Part shown: positions 10,397 through 18,663 of the stretch, in pieces
How the letters are laid out: every line of letters begins with the position of its first letter
How positions within the stretch are numbered: the first letter of the stretch is position 1
Program-made: the position numbers and the translations under genes
NCBI RefSeq assembly: GCF_030532265.1
Contig: NZ_JAUNLM010000001.1
Location: forward strand, 62,001-126,000
DNA from: Clostridium sp.
GTDB lineage: Bacteria; Bacillota; Clostridia; Clostridiales; Clostridiaceae
Direction of reading: 5' to 3'
DNA length: 64,000 bases
The notes under the pieces: model-generated
Database searches by the model: none
What the model was told of the DNA's origin: nothing
What the model saw: only the letters and a program-made list of their open reading frames with translations

Positions 10397-11875
10397 TTGG
10401 ACAACTTTAAAATTTATAAAGATATATCAGAAAGAACCCAAGGAGACATATATGTAGGAGTTGTTGGACCAGTTAGAACTGGTAAGTCAACTTTTATAAA
10501 AAAGTTTATGGATCTTATGGTAATACCAAAGATAGAAAATGAATTTAAAAAAGAAAGAGCTAAAGATGAATTGCCACAAAGTGGATCAGGAAAAATGATA
10601 CACACTACTGAACCAAAATTTGTACCTAATGAGGCTATTGAAATAAGTCTTGATGAGGAGATAAAATTCAAAGTTAGAATGGTAGATTGTGTAGGTTATA
10701 TAGTAAAAGAAGCTTTAGGTTATATTGAGGGCGAAAACTTAAAGATGGTAAATACACCTTGGTATGATTATGAAATTCCATTTGAAGATGCAGCTGAAAT
10801 TGGAACAAGAAAAGTTATAACAGATCATTCAACTATAGGATTAGTTATAACAACAGATGGAAGTATAACTGGTCTTAATAGAGAAGATTATGTTGAGGCA
10901 GAAGAAAGAGTTATATATGAATTAAAGGCAATTAATAAGCCGTTTGTAGTAGTACTTAACAGCTCAAGAGGAGAGTCTAAAGAAACAGAAGAAATTAGAA
11001 AAGAAATGGAAGAAAAATATGATGTAGAAGTTCAAATTATGGATATTGCTAACATGAATGAAGAAGATGTAGAAAAATTATTTAAAAATGTATTAAAAGA
11101 GTTTCCAGTAAAAGAAGTAAATATTGATATGCCAGAATGGCTTGAAAATTTAGAGCCTGAACATTGGCTTAAAAAAGATTTCTTTAACATAATAAGAAGT
11201 ATGAGCAAAAACATATCAAAAATAAGAGATATAAAAATGTCTCTTGAAACTTTATGTGATGAAGAATTTTTAGGAGAAACTTTAGTAAAAGAAATAGATT
11301 TAGGTGTTGGAACAGCAAATGTTTCAATGAAACCTAAAGAAGGGATTTTCTATAAAGTTTTAAGTGAAGTGTGCGAATTAGATGTGTCATCAGAAAATGA
11401 TTTATTATCAATAATAAAAGAATTAAATGTGGCAAAAAAAGAGTATGATAAAGTAAAAGATGCATTAAAAGATGTTAATGAAACAGGATATGGACTTGTT
11501 GCACCTCAACTTAAAGAAATGAAATTTGAAGAGCCAGAAATAGTTAAACATGGTTCACAATATGGAGTTAAATTAAAAGCTAGTGCACCTTCATTACATT
11601 TTATTAAGGCTGATATTCAAACAGAAATTAGTCCTATAATGGGATCAGAAAAAGAATCTGAGGATTTAGTAAAATCTTTATTAGAGCAGTTTGAAAATGA
11701 TCCAGCAACATTGTGGCAAAGTAATATGTTTGGAAAATCATTAGAAGTATTAGTTAAAGAGGGGCTTCAAAACAAACTATATAAAATGCCTGAAGATGTT
11801 CAAGTGAAAATCCAAAAAACCCTTCAAAAAATAATAAATGAAGGCAATGGAGGATTAATCTGTATAATCTTATAA
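10397..11875 (+). CDS. spoIVA: Spore coat morphogenetic ATPase SpoIVA
   Basis: Forms the ATP-driven basement layer of the spore coat on the outer forespore membrane; SpoVM anchors it. 492 residues, the usual length, with Walker A GPVRTGKST at 24-32 in the GTPase-like domain, a middle domain, and the conserved C-terminal tail ending GGLICIIL. The start is TTG, chosen because AGGAGGGG lies 6-7 bases upstream and the N terminus (MDNFKIYKDI) matches the family. Expression in the mother cell under SigE is expected from the family; I could not find a convincing SigE promoter. Confidence 0.98.
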   Translation: MDNFKIYKDISERTQGDIYVGVVGPVRTGKSTFIKKFMDLMVIPKIENEFKKERAKDELPQSGSGKMIHTTEPKFVPNEAIEISLDEEIKFKVRMVDCVGYIVKEALGYIEGENLKMVNTPWYDYEIPFEDAAEIGTRKVITDHSTIGLVITTDGSITGLNREDYVEAEERVIYELKAINKPFVVVLNSSRGESKETEEIRKEMEEKYDVEVQIMDIANMNEEDVEKLFKNVLKEFPVKEVNIDMPEWLENLEPEHWLKKDFFNIIRSMSKNISKIRDIKMSLETLCDEEFLGETLVKEIDLGVGTANVSMKPKEGIFYKVLSEVCELDVSSENDLLSIIKELNVAKKEYDKVKDALKDVNETGYGLVAPQLKEMKFEEPEIVKHGSQYGVKLKASAPSLHFIKADIQTEISPIMGSEKESEDLVKSLLEQFENDPATLWQSNMFGKSLEVLVKEGLQNKLYKMPEDVQVKIQKTLQKIINEGNGGLICIIL

Positions 11876-11881
11876 AAATAT

Positions 11882-11913
11882 ACGGTTAGTATAAAAAGTT
11901 GAATACTAACCGT
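11882..11913 (+). terminator. Probable terminator after spoIVA
   Basis: 11-bp perfect stem ACGGTTAGTAT / ATACTAACCGT with a ten-base loop. The following TTTAATTATAT is only moderately T-rich. Confidence 0.6.
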
Positions 11914-11995
11914 TTAATTATATTATCATATTAAATTAAATTGGAATAATATATATTGAGATATTTAATATAATAAAAAGGCATGGTGAGGTAAC

Positions 11996-12391
11996 ATGAT
12001 TGAAAAATATAAAACTTATAAAAAGGTTGGCTCTATAAAGAAAGAAATTGCACAAGGCATAGGGTTTGAGTTTTATGGAAATGTCTATGCTTCACCAGGT
12101 GTATTAAAACACATAAAAAAGAAACACGGAAAGCAACTTACTAGAAATATAAAAGATAATTTAACGATAATTATTGAAAGAATAATAAGTAATCCAGATT
12201 TTATTGGAATGAATAAGAAAAGAAAAGAATCAGGAGCTTTAGAATTAGTAAAAAAAATAGATGCTTATATTATGCTTATATTGGAAGTCGATTTAGATAA
12301 TAATTATATTTATGTTTCTAGCATGTATCCTGTAACAAAAAGTAAAATGAGAAATAAAATATATAGTGGAAAGCTTAAAGTTGCAGTATAA
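11996..12391 (+). CDS. Small PBECR-like putative nuclease, no partner gene
   Basis: 131-residue soluble protein with no signal or membrane segment. The pattern resembles the phage-Barnase-EndoU-ColicinE5/D-RelE-like nuclease (PBECR) fold: a strand with VYASPGVLKHIKKKH (His39 and His44), a helix, a NPDFIG turn (66-71), a strand with Lys86/Lys87, and a final strand YIYVSSMYPV with Ser108/Ser109. That assignment is from pattern memory and is tentative. It has its own ribosome site (GGTGAGG). It stands alone between spoIVA and asparaginase: no immunity gene, antitoxin or phage gene is adjacent. It could also be a DUF-type protein without nuclease activity. Confidence 0.6.
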   Translation: MIEKYKTYKKVGSIKKEIAQGIGFEFYGNVYASPGVLKHIKKKHGKQLTRNIKDNLTIIIERIISNPDFIGMNKKRKESGALELVKKIDAYIMLILEVDLDNNYIYVSSMYPVTKSKMRNKIYSGKLKVAV

Positions 12392-12410
12392 ATTAAATAG
12401 TAATACCTAC

Positions 12411-12440
12411 TTGAAAAATATTTAAATAAATATGTATAAT
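12411..12440 (+). promoter_or_regulatory. SigA-type promoter of the asparaginase leader
   Basis: TTGAAA (12411-12416), 18-base spacer, TATAAT (12435-12440). Predicted start near 12447, just before the structured leader. Confidence 0.65.
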
Positions 12441-12450
12441 AATATTGATA

Positions 12451-12538
12451 AAGTTTTTGAGGTGAGAAAAGGCTCCTCATGCGCTAATTTTATTTAGTAA
12501 ACAGAGATGTAGGATAAATGCCGACCTACCAAAAACTT
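12451..12538 (+). ncRNA. Riboswitch-like structured leader of asparaginase, class unrecognised
   Basis: A 9-bp closing stem pairs AAGTTTTTG (12451-12459) with CAAAAACTT (12530-12538). Inside are three hairpins: AGG-t-g / c-t-CCT (12460-12477), GCTAA / TTAGT (12483-12498) and GTAGG / CCTAC (12509-12529), the last directly stacked on the closing stem. Unpaired linkers are CATGC and AAACAGAGAT. A strong terminator follows at 12544, so the whole looks like a transcription-attenuating switch. AGGTGAG and GGCTCCT recall the M-box start, but the rest of an M-box is missing. I could not match it to a known class. Confidence 0.55.
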
Positions 12539-12543
12539 ATTAA

Positions 12544-12573
12544 AACTTTTGGTTTAATCCAAAAGTTCTTTTT
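12544..12573 (+). terminator. Intrinsic terminator inside the asparaginase leader
   Basis: AACTTTTGG / CCAAAAGTT, six-base loop, then CTTTTTATT, 28 bases before the start codon. ACCAAAA (12528-12534), which is partly the 3' strand of the leader's closing stem, can pair with TTTTGGT (12547-12553) and so act as antiterminator. Confidence 0.82.
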
Positions 12574-12601
12574 ATTACAAAAGAAAGTTGGAGGTATTAC
12601 T

Positions 12602-13600
12602 ATGAAAAAAGTAGCTGTTATTTTTAATGGTGGAACAATTTCAATGAAAGTTGATGATAGAATAAAGGCAGCAGTGCCAAGTCTTAGCGGAGAAGAGATT
12701 ATGTCTATGGTAACGGGTATAGAAGGTTATGCTGAAGTTATAAATTATAATTTTTCTTCTTTACCATCTCCTCATGTAACTCCGAAACTTATGCTTGAAT
12801 TATCACATTTTGTTCAGGAGTTAGTAGATAGAGAAGATATTGCAGGTGTAGTTATAACTCATGGAACTGATACATTAGAAGAAACTGCATATTTTTTAGA
12901 TTTAGTAGTTAAAACTAAGAAGCCTGTAGTAGTTACTGGGGCTATGAGAAGCAGTTCAGAACTTGGTTATGATGGACCATTTAATTTAGCTACTTCAATA
13001 TGTACAGCTACAGCTGAAGAATCTATAGGAAGAGGAGTAATTGTATGTTTTAATGGTGAATTAAATGATGCTAGAGAGGTTACAAAGGCAAACTCTATGG
13101 CTTTAAATGCTTTTAGAACTCCTAATTTTGGACCTGTTGGAATTGTAGATAATAATAAAGTAATTTTTTATAGAAAGGGTAAGAAGGGAGAAAAATTAAA
13201 TCCCAAAAAAATGGACAAGGATGTGGCGCTTATAAAATGTGTTGCAGGAATGGATTCTTCTTATTTAGATTTTGCAATAGAAAAAGGTTTTAAAGGAATA
13301 GTTATAGAAGGTATGGGAAGAGGAAATATACCTCCAGAAATGGTTGATGGAGTTAAGAGAGCTATAGAAAGTAATATCCCTGTTGTTCTTGTGTCTAGAT
13401 GTTTTGAAGGTAGAGTTTTTGAAAGCTATGGATATGAAGGTGGTGGAAAGCATCTTATGAATTTAGGGGTAATATTTGGAGATAATATGCCAGGACAAAA
13501 AGCTAGAATAAAATTATTAGTAGCTATAAACTCTGATAAAAATCAAGATGAAATAAGGGATTTATTTGAACAAGGCTTATATGAGCACGAGCAAATTTAA
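12602..13600 (+). CDS. L-asparaginase (type I-like)
   Basis: Hydrolyses asparagine to aspartate and ammonia. 332 residues with the two family signatures: NGGTIS at the N terminus (Thr12 nucleophile) and THGTDTLEETAY near 88. No signal peptide, so it is cytoplasmic. The open frame extends upstream to an ATG at 12518, but that region is the leader terminator; the start at 12602 has GGAGG nine bases upstream and begins right at the conserved domain. Regulation by attenuation in the leader is likely. It is monocistronic as far as visible. Confidence 0.95.
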   Translation: MKKVAVIFNGGTISMKVDDRIKAAVPSLSGEEIMSMVTGIEGYAEVINYNFSSLPSPHVTPKLMLELSHFVQELVDREDIAGVVITHGTDTLEETAYFLDLVVKTKKPVVVTGAMRSSSELGYDGPFNLATSICTATAEESIGRGVIVCFNGELNDAREVTKANSMALNAFRTPNFGPVGIVDNNKVIFYRKGKKGEKLNPKKMDKDVALIKCVAGMDSSYLDFAIEKGFKGIVIEGMGRGNIPPEMVDGVKRAIESNIPVVLVSRCFEGRVFESYGYEGGGKHLMNLGVIFGDNMPGQKARIKLLVAINSDKNQDEIRDLFEQGLYEHEQI

Positions 13601-13676
13601 AAAAGTTATTAACGATTATTAATTAAATTTATAAAAAAATAGTTCGAAAATATATGAATTTTACAATTAAAAACTA

Positions 13677-13705
13677 TTGACTATGTTCGTTAAAATAGGT
13701 AAAAT
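13677..13705 (+). promoter_or_regulatory. SigA-type promoter of the purine permease
   Basis: TTGACT (13677-13682), 17-base spacer, TAAAAT (13700-13705), placed correctly before the guanine riboswitch. Confidence 0.7.
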
Positions 13706-13720
13706 TCATATTGTAAATAT

Positions 13721-13788
13721 TAACTCATATATGATGAAAATATGGTTCATCGTTTCTACAAGATACCTTAAATATCTATCTATGGGGA
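13721..13788 (+). ncRNA. Purine (guanine-type) riboswitch
   Basis: Matches the purine aptamer: P1 from ACTCATA and TATGGG, P2 GATGAA / TTCATC with loop AATATGG, junction GTTTCTAC, and P3 AGATA / TATCT with loop CCTTAAA. The base before the closing TATGGG is C, the specificity position that pairs with guanine or hypoxanthine (adenine switches have U). A terminator lies 25 bases downstream, before the permease. GAGGTATCTT (13825-13834) is complementary to AAGATACCTT in P3 and may form the antiterminator. Confidence 0.95.
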
Positions 13789-13813
13789 ATTTATTTTAAT
13801 TAATAATTAAAAT

Positions 13814-13859
13814 AAAACTGTTATGAGGTATCTTTATTAAAAATCATAACAGTTTTTTT
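13814..13859 (+). terminator. Riboswitch-controlled terminator before the permease
   Basis: AAAACTGTTATGA / TCATAACAGTTTTTTT with an intervening loop of about 17 bases that contains the possible antiterminator strand. Confidence 0.88.
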
Positions 13860-13877
13860 ATTTGTGGGGGGATAAAA

Positions 13878-15242
13878 TTGAAAAAAGAGAAAAAGTTTTT
13901 TGAAATCTTAGAGAACAAAAATGTTGACTTTAAGAGAGAAATTATAGCTGGATTTACAACATTTTTAACTATGGCTTATATAATAGCTGTTAATCCTAAT
14001 ATTTTAAGTGCAACAGGTATGGATCAAGGTGCACTTGTAACAGCTACTTGTTTAGCAGCAGCTTTTTCAACTATACTCATGGGAGTTTTTGCAAATCTTC
14101 CATTTGCTTTAGCATCAGGTATGGGACTTAATGCATATTTTGCATTTTCTGTTGTTATTGGTAAAGGGATATCATGGGAAATTGCATTAACGGCAGTTTT
14201 TGTAGAAGGTATAATATTTATTTTAATGTCACTTTTTAAGATTCGTGAAGCTGTAGTTAATGCCATACCTATGAATATGAAGTATGCAGTTACTGCTGGT
14301 ATAGGTTTATTTATAGCCTTTATAGGACTTACAGGTAGCAATATTGTAGTAGCTAATAAAGATACTTTTTTAGCTTTAGGAGATTTTAATAATCCAACAG
14401 TATTAATTGCATTAATTGGAGTTACAGTAATAGCTATATTAGATAAAAAAGGTGTTAAAGGATCCATATTATATGGTATATTAATATCAACAATTATTGC
14501 TTGGGGGTATGCTTTATTTAATAGAGAATATGCTGCAAGTCTTGGGATATTTCTTCCTAATGGATTAATAAAATTTGAAAGTATAGCACCTATTGCTGGT
14601 AAATTGGATTTTGGATATATTATGAATCCGAATAATATAGGGACTTTTATAACTATAGTTTGTACATTCTTATTTGTAGATTTTTTTGATACTATAGGTA
14701 CATTGGTTGGTGTATCATCAAGAGCTGGAATGCTTGATGAAAAAGGAAATATTCCTAATGCGGGAAAAGCACTTATGGTTGATGCTATAGGAACAACTGC
14801 TGGTGCAGTTATGGGAGTATCAACAGTTACAACTTTTGTTGAGAGTTCTACTGGTGTTTTAGCAGGAGGAAGAACAGGGTGGACATCTGTAACAACAGGA
14901 TTATTATTTTTAGTTTCTATGTTTTTTTCACCTATATTTATAGCGATACCTTCTTGTGCAACAGCACCTGCATTAATGTATGTTGGTTATTTAATGCTTG
15001 GAGCATGCAAAAATATTGAATTCGAAGAAATTACAGAAGGGTTTCCTGCATTTATAACAATTATAGCTATGCCATTAACTTATAGCATAGGTGATGGATT
15101 AACTTTAGGAGTATTATCTTACGTATTTATAAATGTTTTATATAATGTATTTTTTATAAAAGATAAAAAGAATAAGAAAAAAGTATCAATTGTAATGATT
15201 GCTTTAGCTGTTATATTCTTATTTAAATTATTCTTTTTATAA
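13878..15242 (+). CDS. Guanine/hypoxanthine permease (AzgA/PbuG-like)
   Basis: Imports purine bases. 454 residues, about 12-13 hydrophobic segments. The N terminus (DFKREIIAGFTTFLTMAYI), ALASGMGLNAYFAF and the TTFVESSTG motif are typical of the AzgA branch of the NCS2 family. Start is TTG with GGGGGG seven bases upstream, right after the riboswitch terminator. Control by guanine fits the transporter's substrate. PbuG is the closest familiar member; the exact base preference is not provable from sequence. Confidence 0.94.
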   Translation: MKKEKKFFEILENKNVDFKREIIAGFTTFLTMAYIIAVNPNILSATGMDQGALVTATCLAAAFSTILMGVFANLPFALASGMGLNAYFAFSVVIGKGISWEIALTAVFVEGIIFILMSLFKIREAVVNAIPMNMKYAVTAGIGLFIAFIGLTGSNIVVANKDTFLALGDFNNPTVLIALIGVTVIAILDKKGVKGSILYGILISTIIAWGYALFNREYAASLGIFLPNGLIKFESIAPIAGKLDFGYIMNPNNIGTFITIVCTFLFVDFFDTIGTLVGVSSRAGMLDEKGNIPNAGKALMVDAIGTTAGAVMGVSTVTTFVESSTGVLAGGRTGWTSVTTGLLFLVSMFFSPIFIAIPSCATAPALMYVGYLMLGACKNIEFEEITEGFPAFITIIAMPLTYSIGDGLTLGVLSYVFINVLYNVFFIKDKKNKKKVSIVMIALAVIFLFKLFFL

Positions 15243-15267
15243 ATTTAAAATAATATTTTAAATTTTA

Positions 15268-15297
15268 GGCTGATAGTATTTTGCTATCAGTCTTTTT
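15268..15297 (+). terminator. Terminator after the purine permease
   Basis: GGCTGATAG / CTATCAGTC, loop TATTTTG, then TTTTTG. Confidence 0.88.
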
Positions 15298-15348
15298 GTT
15301 GAAAAGAATTATAAAAAATATAAATGTTAATATTCTGTAAACAAAGTA

Positions 15349-15377
15349 TTGACTTTAATATTATACTAAAATAATAT
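15349..15377 (+). promoter_or_regulatory. SigA-type promoter of the yicC-remA-gmk operon
   Basis: TTGACT (15349-15354), 17-base spacer, TAATAT (15372-15377). Confidence 0.7.
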
Positions 15378-15423
15378 GTATTTATGCTAATTGAAATATT
15401 ATTAGTAATGAGGAGGCTTAGAA

Positions 15424-16305
15424 ATGGTTAAGAGTATGACAAGCTTCGGAAGATCAAGAAGCGAAGAAGGATTAGAGAGAATATTTTCAATAGAAATGAA
15501 AAGTGTAAATCATAGATATTTAGATATGAACATAAGAATGCCAAAGTCAATGTTTCCACTTGAAGAAAGAATTCGTAAAATTATAAGCGGAAGATTAAAT
15601 AGGGGGAAAGTTGATGTTTATATAAATATTAAAAATTTTCACAAAGGTGATTCTGTTGCAGAACTTAACGAAGCACTTGCTAAAAGTTACTTTGAATGTT
15701 TACAAAAACTTTCAGATGAATTAGGAATAGTAAATGATATAACTACTACAAAAATAGCTAGATTTCCTGACGTTATTTCAATAGTTGAAAAAGAAGAAAA
15801 TATTGAAGAAATATTTAATGAAATAAAATCTCTTATTGAATCATCATTAGATAAAATGGTTGATATGAGAATAAGAGAAGGAGAAAAATTAAAAGAGGAT
15901 ATATTAGATAAGCTTCTTGTTATAGAAAACTTTGTTGATTCTATAGAAAAAATTGCAGATTTAATTCCAATTGAATATAAGTCAAGATTAGAAGAAAGAA
16001 TAAAAGAATTGACTTCAGGAGTTGAAATAGATAAAAATAGAATAGCTGTAGAAATTGCTATTTTTGCAGATAAAGCTACAGTTGATGAAGAAATTATAAG
16101 ACTTAGAAGTCATATAGAACAAATGAGAAATACATTAGAATTAGATGAACCAATAGGAAGAAAGCTAGATTTTATAGTTCAAGAAATGAATAGAGAGGCA
16201 AATACAATTGCTTCAAAATCAAATGATATGAAAATGACAAATATAGTCATTGATATAAAAAATCTAATTGAAAAAATTAGAGAACAAGTGCAAAATATAG
16301 AATAA
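15424..16305 (+). CDS. YicC/YloC family endoribonuclease-like protein
   Basis: 293 residues, full length. The N terminus [10 protein letters not shown] and the SVNHRYLD motif define the YicC-like domain; the C-terminal part (DUF1732) carries [20 protein letters not shown]. coli YicC has been described as an endoribonuclease affecting small RNA turnover; the role in Firmicutes is less clear. First gene of an operon with remA, gmk and rpoZ, an arrangement shared with Bacillus. Confidence 0.95.
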   Translation: MVKSMTSFGRSRSEEGLERIFSIEMKSVNHRYLDMNIRMPKSMFPLEERIRKIISGRLNRGKVDVYINIKNFHKGDSVAELNEALAKSYFECLQKLSDELGIVNDITTTKIARFPDVISIVEKEENIEEIFNEIKSLIESSLDKMVDMRIREGEKLKEDILDKLLVIENFVDSIEKIADLIPIEYKSRLEERIKELTSGVEIDKNRIAVEIAIFADKATVDEEIIRLRSHIEQMRNTLELDEPIGRKLDFIVQEMNREANTIASKSNDMKMTNIVIDIKNLIEKIREQVQNIE

Positions 16306-16319
16306 TTAGGAGGAAGTAC

Positions 16320-16589
16320 ATGGGTATAAAATTAATTAATATTGGTTTTGGAAATATAGTATCAGCTAATAGATTAGTTGCTATTGTAAGTCCAGAGTCT
16401 GCACCAATAAAAAGAATAATCCAGGAAGCTAGAGATAGAGGAATGCTTATTGACGCAACTTATGGAAGAAGAACAAGAGCTGTAATTATTACAGATAGTG
16501 ATCATGTTATTTTATCAGCTGTTCAACCTGAAACAGTAGCTCATAGATTATCAAATAAGGATGATCATGAAGATGAGGTAGATGAATAA
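16320..16589 (+). CDS. remA: RemA-like DNA-binding regulator (DUF370)
   Basis: 89-residue protein of the DUF370/RemA family. In Bacillus subtilis RemA activates biofilm matrix genes by ring-like DNA binding. The [27 protein letters not shown] start and [12 protein letters not shown] core are typical. The same gene precedes gmk in Bacillus, so it is probably the ancestral position. Its targets in a clostridium are unknown. The stop overlaps the gmk start by one base. Confidence 0.95.
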   Translation: MGIKLINIGFGNIVSANRLVAIVSPESAPIKRIIQEARDRGMLIDATYGRRTRAVIITDSDHVILSAVQPETVAHRLSNKDDHEDEVDE

Positions 16590-17221
16590 TGAGCAAAAAA
16601 GGTGTATTATTAGTAATATCAGGTCCTTCTGGAGCTGGTAAAGGAACAATTTGCAAAGCTTTATTAGAAAAGCATAAAGAAATATATTTATCAGTTTCTG
16701 CAACTACAAGAGAACCTAGAAATGGCGAAGTAGAAGGAGTTAACTATTTCTTCTTAAAAAAAGAAGATTTTCTTCAAAAGGTTGAAGAAGGAGATTTCTT
16801 AGAACATGCTGAAGTTTATGGAAATTATTATGGAACACCAAAATCAAGTGTTCAAAAAATGATAGATGAAGGTAGAGATGTAATTCTAGAAATAGATATA
16901 CAAGGAGCTCTTAAAGTAAAAGAAAACTGTGAAGAAGGAATTTTTATATTTATATTACCACCATCAATGGAGGAATTAAAACAAAGAATAATAAAAAGAG
17001 GCAGTGAAACACCTGAATCATTAATGAGAAGATTTAAATCAGCGTATAAAGAAATAAATTATATTTCAAAATATAATTATGCTGTAGTAAATGATGAAGT
17101 TGATACAGCAGTATCAAAAATAGAAGCAATAATAACTGCAGAAAAATGTAGAGTAGATAGAATGAAAAATAAGATATTAGATTCTAAGGAGGGTATTATA
17201 CATGAACAACTCTATGATTAA
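16589..17221 (+). CDS. gmk: Guanylate kinase
   Basis: Phosphorylates GMP to GDP. 210 residues with P-loop SGPSGAGKGT near 11-20, the GMP-binding stretch TTREPRNGEVEGVNYFF and the lid region. Start overlaps the remA stop (ATAATG), indicating translational coupling. The rpoZ start lies inside its 3' end (20-base overlap). Confidence 0.98.
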   Translation: MSKKGVLLVISGPSGAGKGTICKALLEKHKEIYLSVSATTREPRNGEVEGVNYFFLKKEDFLQKVEEGDFLEHAEVYGNYYGTPKSSVQKMIDEGRDVILEIDIQGALKVKENCEEGIFIFILPPSMEELKQRIIKRGSETPESLMRRFKSAYKEINYISKYNYAVVNDEVDTAVSKIEAIITAEKCRVDRMKNKILDSKEGIIHEQLYD

Positions 17222-17414
17222 TCCATCAATAGTAGACTTATTAAATAAGGTAGAGGATAGATATTCACTAGTTATAGTAACTTCAAAGAGAGCTAGACAA
17301 ATAATAGCTGGAAGTAATCCACTAGTAGAAATAGATTCACAAAAACCTTTAACAATAGCTATAAATGAAGTGAACGAAGGAAAAGTAACTTACGAAGCTT
17401 CAGAAGGAAAGTAA
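17202..17414 (+). CDS. rpoZ: RNA polymerase omega subunit
   Basis: 70 residues, the usual length for omega in Firmicutes; it supports RNA polymerase assembly. Motifs NKVEDRYSLVIVTSKRARQI and KPLTIAINEV are family-typical. The ribosome site (AAGGAGGG) is inside the gmk coding end, and coaBC starts 4 bases downstream. Confidence 0.97.
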   Translation: MNNSMINPSIVDLLNKVEDRYSLVIVTSKRARQIIAGSNPLVEIDSQKPLTIAINEVNEGKVTYEASEGK

Positions 17415-17418
17415 TTAG

Positions 17419-18609
17419 ATGTATAAGGATAAATGTGTTGTATTAGGAGTATGCGGAGGAATAGCAGTTTACAAAGCATTAGATGTTGTAAGTTCGCTTC
17501 GAAAAAAAGGAATTGAAGTAAGAGTTGTTATGACAGAGTCAGCAACTAAGTTTGTAACACCTCTCACTTTTCAATCAATAAGTCAAAATATGGTTATAAC
17601 TGATATGTTTGCAGAACCAAAAGCATGGGAAATTCAACATATAAGTTTAGCACAAAAAGCTGATGTTATGCTTATTGCTCCAGCTACAGCTAATATAATA
17701 GGTAAAGTTGCAAATGGTATAGCAGATGATATGCTTTCTACAACTATAATGGCAACTAAAGCTAAGGTTATATTTGCACCTGCAATGAATACAAATATGT
17801 ATGAAAATCCTATAGTTCAATCAAATATTAAAAAGCTTAAAAGTTTAGGATATGAATTTATTGAGCCAGATTCAGGAAGACTTGCTTGTGGAGATGTTGG
17901 AAAAGGAAAACTTCCAAAACCTGATGTTATTTTTAAAAATGTTCTTACAGCATTACATCCGGTAAAGGATTTGCAAGATAAGAAGGTATTAGTAACAGCA
18001 GGCCCTACTAGAGCTAACATAGATCCTGTAAGATTTATAACTAATAAGTCAACAGGGAAAATGGGTTATGCAATAGCAGAAGAAGCAAGAGATAGAGGTG
18101 CGGTTGTTACACTTGTTACAGGAGCTAAAGGAATTGAAAGACCACATGGCATTAATGTTATAGAAGTAGAAACAAATTCTCAGATGAGAGAAGCTGTTAT
18201 GAGTAACTTTGATGATTCTGATATAGTTGTAAAATCAGCTGCTGTTGCAGATTATAAGCCAAAAGAATATAGTTTTGAAAAAATAAAAAAAGGCGAAGGA
18301 AATTTAAACATTGAACTTGTAAGAGATAATGATATATTAAAGGAACTTGGCGATAAAAAAGATAAACAAATTTTAGTTGGTTTTGCAGCTGAAAGCAGTA
18401 ATTTGATAGATAATGCAAAAGGTAAATTAAAGAGAAAAAATCTAGACTATATTGTAGCTAATGATATTACACAAGCAGAGACTGGATTTGGTAGTGATAA
18501 TAATAAAGTATTTGTAATATCAAAAGAAGGTTCTGTTTTAGAATTAGATACAATGAGTAAAAGAGATGTTGCAAGTAATTTATTTGATGCTATTTGTAGA
18601 AAGCGCTAA
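17419..18609 (+). CDS. coaBC: Bifunctional CoaBC: phosphopantothenoylcysteine decarboxylase/synthetase
   Basis: Two successive steps in coenzyme A synthesis. 396 residues: the flavin-dependent CoaC half (about 1-180) with HISLAQKADVMLIAPATAN and the PAMNTNMY loop, then the CoaB half with TAGPTRANIDPVRFITN and STGKMGYAIAEEA. Normal length. A hairpin overlaps its last codons and stop. Confidence 0.98.
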   Translation: MYKDKCVVLGVCGGIAVYKALDVVSSLRKKGIEVRVVMTESATKFVTPLTFQSISQNMVITDMFAEPKAWEIQHISLAQKADVMLIAPATANIIGKVANGIADDMLSTTIMATKAKVIFAPAMNTNMYENPIVQSNIKKLKSLGYEFIEPDSGRLACGDVGKGKLPKPDVIFKNVLTALHPVKDLQDKKVLVTAGPTRANIDPVRFITNKSTGKMGYAIAEEARDRGAVVTLVTGAKGIERPHGINVIEVETNSQMREAVMSNFDDSDIVVKSAAVADYKPKEYSFEKIKKGEGNLNIELVRDNDILKELGDKKDKQILVGFAAESSNLIDNAKGKLKRKNLDYIVANDITQAETGFGSDNNKVFVISKEGSVLELDTMSKRDVASNLFDAICRKR

Positions 18610-18621
18610 ATTGCGCTTTCT
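18598..18621 (+). terminator. Hairpin over the coaBC stop codon, weak terminator
   Basis: AGAAAGCGC / GCGCTTTCT around a TAAATT loop that holds the stop codon. There is no good T run after it, so it may attenuate or protect the mRNA end and may not fully stop transcription into priA. Confidence 0.5.
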
Positions 18622-18663
18622 TCTGCTATATTGACAAATTTTAAGAAAGGGTGGATTTTATAA

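Noticed and set aside
12451..12538. Calling the asparaginase leader an M-box magnesium switch
   Set aside because: Only the AGGTGAG/GGCTCCT part is similar; the other conserved M-box blocks and its length of about 170 bases are missing.
12518..12601. N-terminal extension of the asparaginase (start at 12518)
   Set aside because: The extension is encoded by the leader's third hairpin and terminator, has no ribosome site, and family similarity starts at 12602.
14024..14467. 147-residue minus-strand frame inside the purine permease
   Set aside because: Shadow of the permease coding sequence.
18631..18660. TTGACA before priA as a promoter
   Set aside because: At 17 bases there is no -10; the place where one should be is taken by the priA ribosome site.
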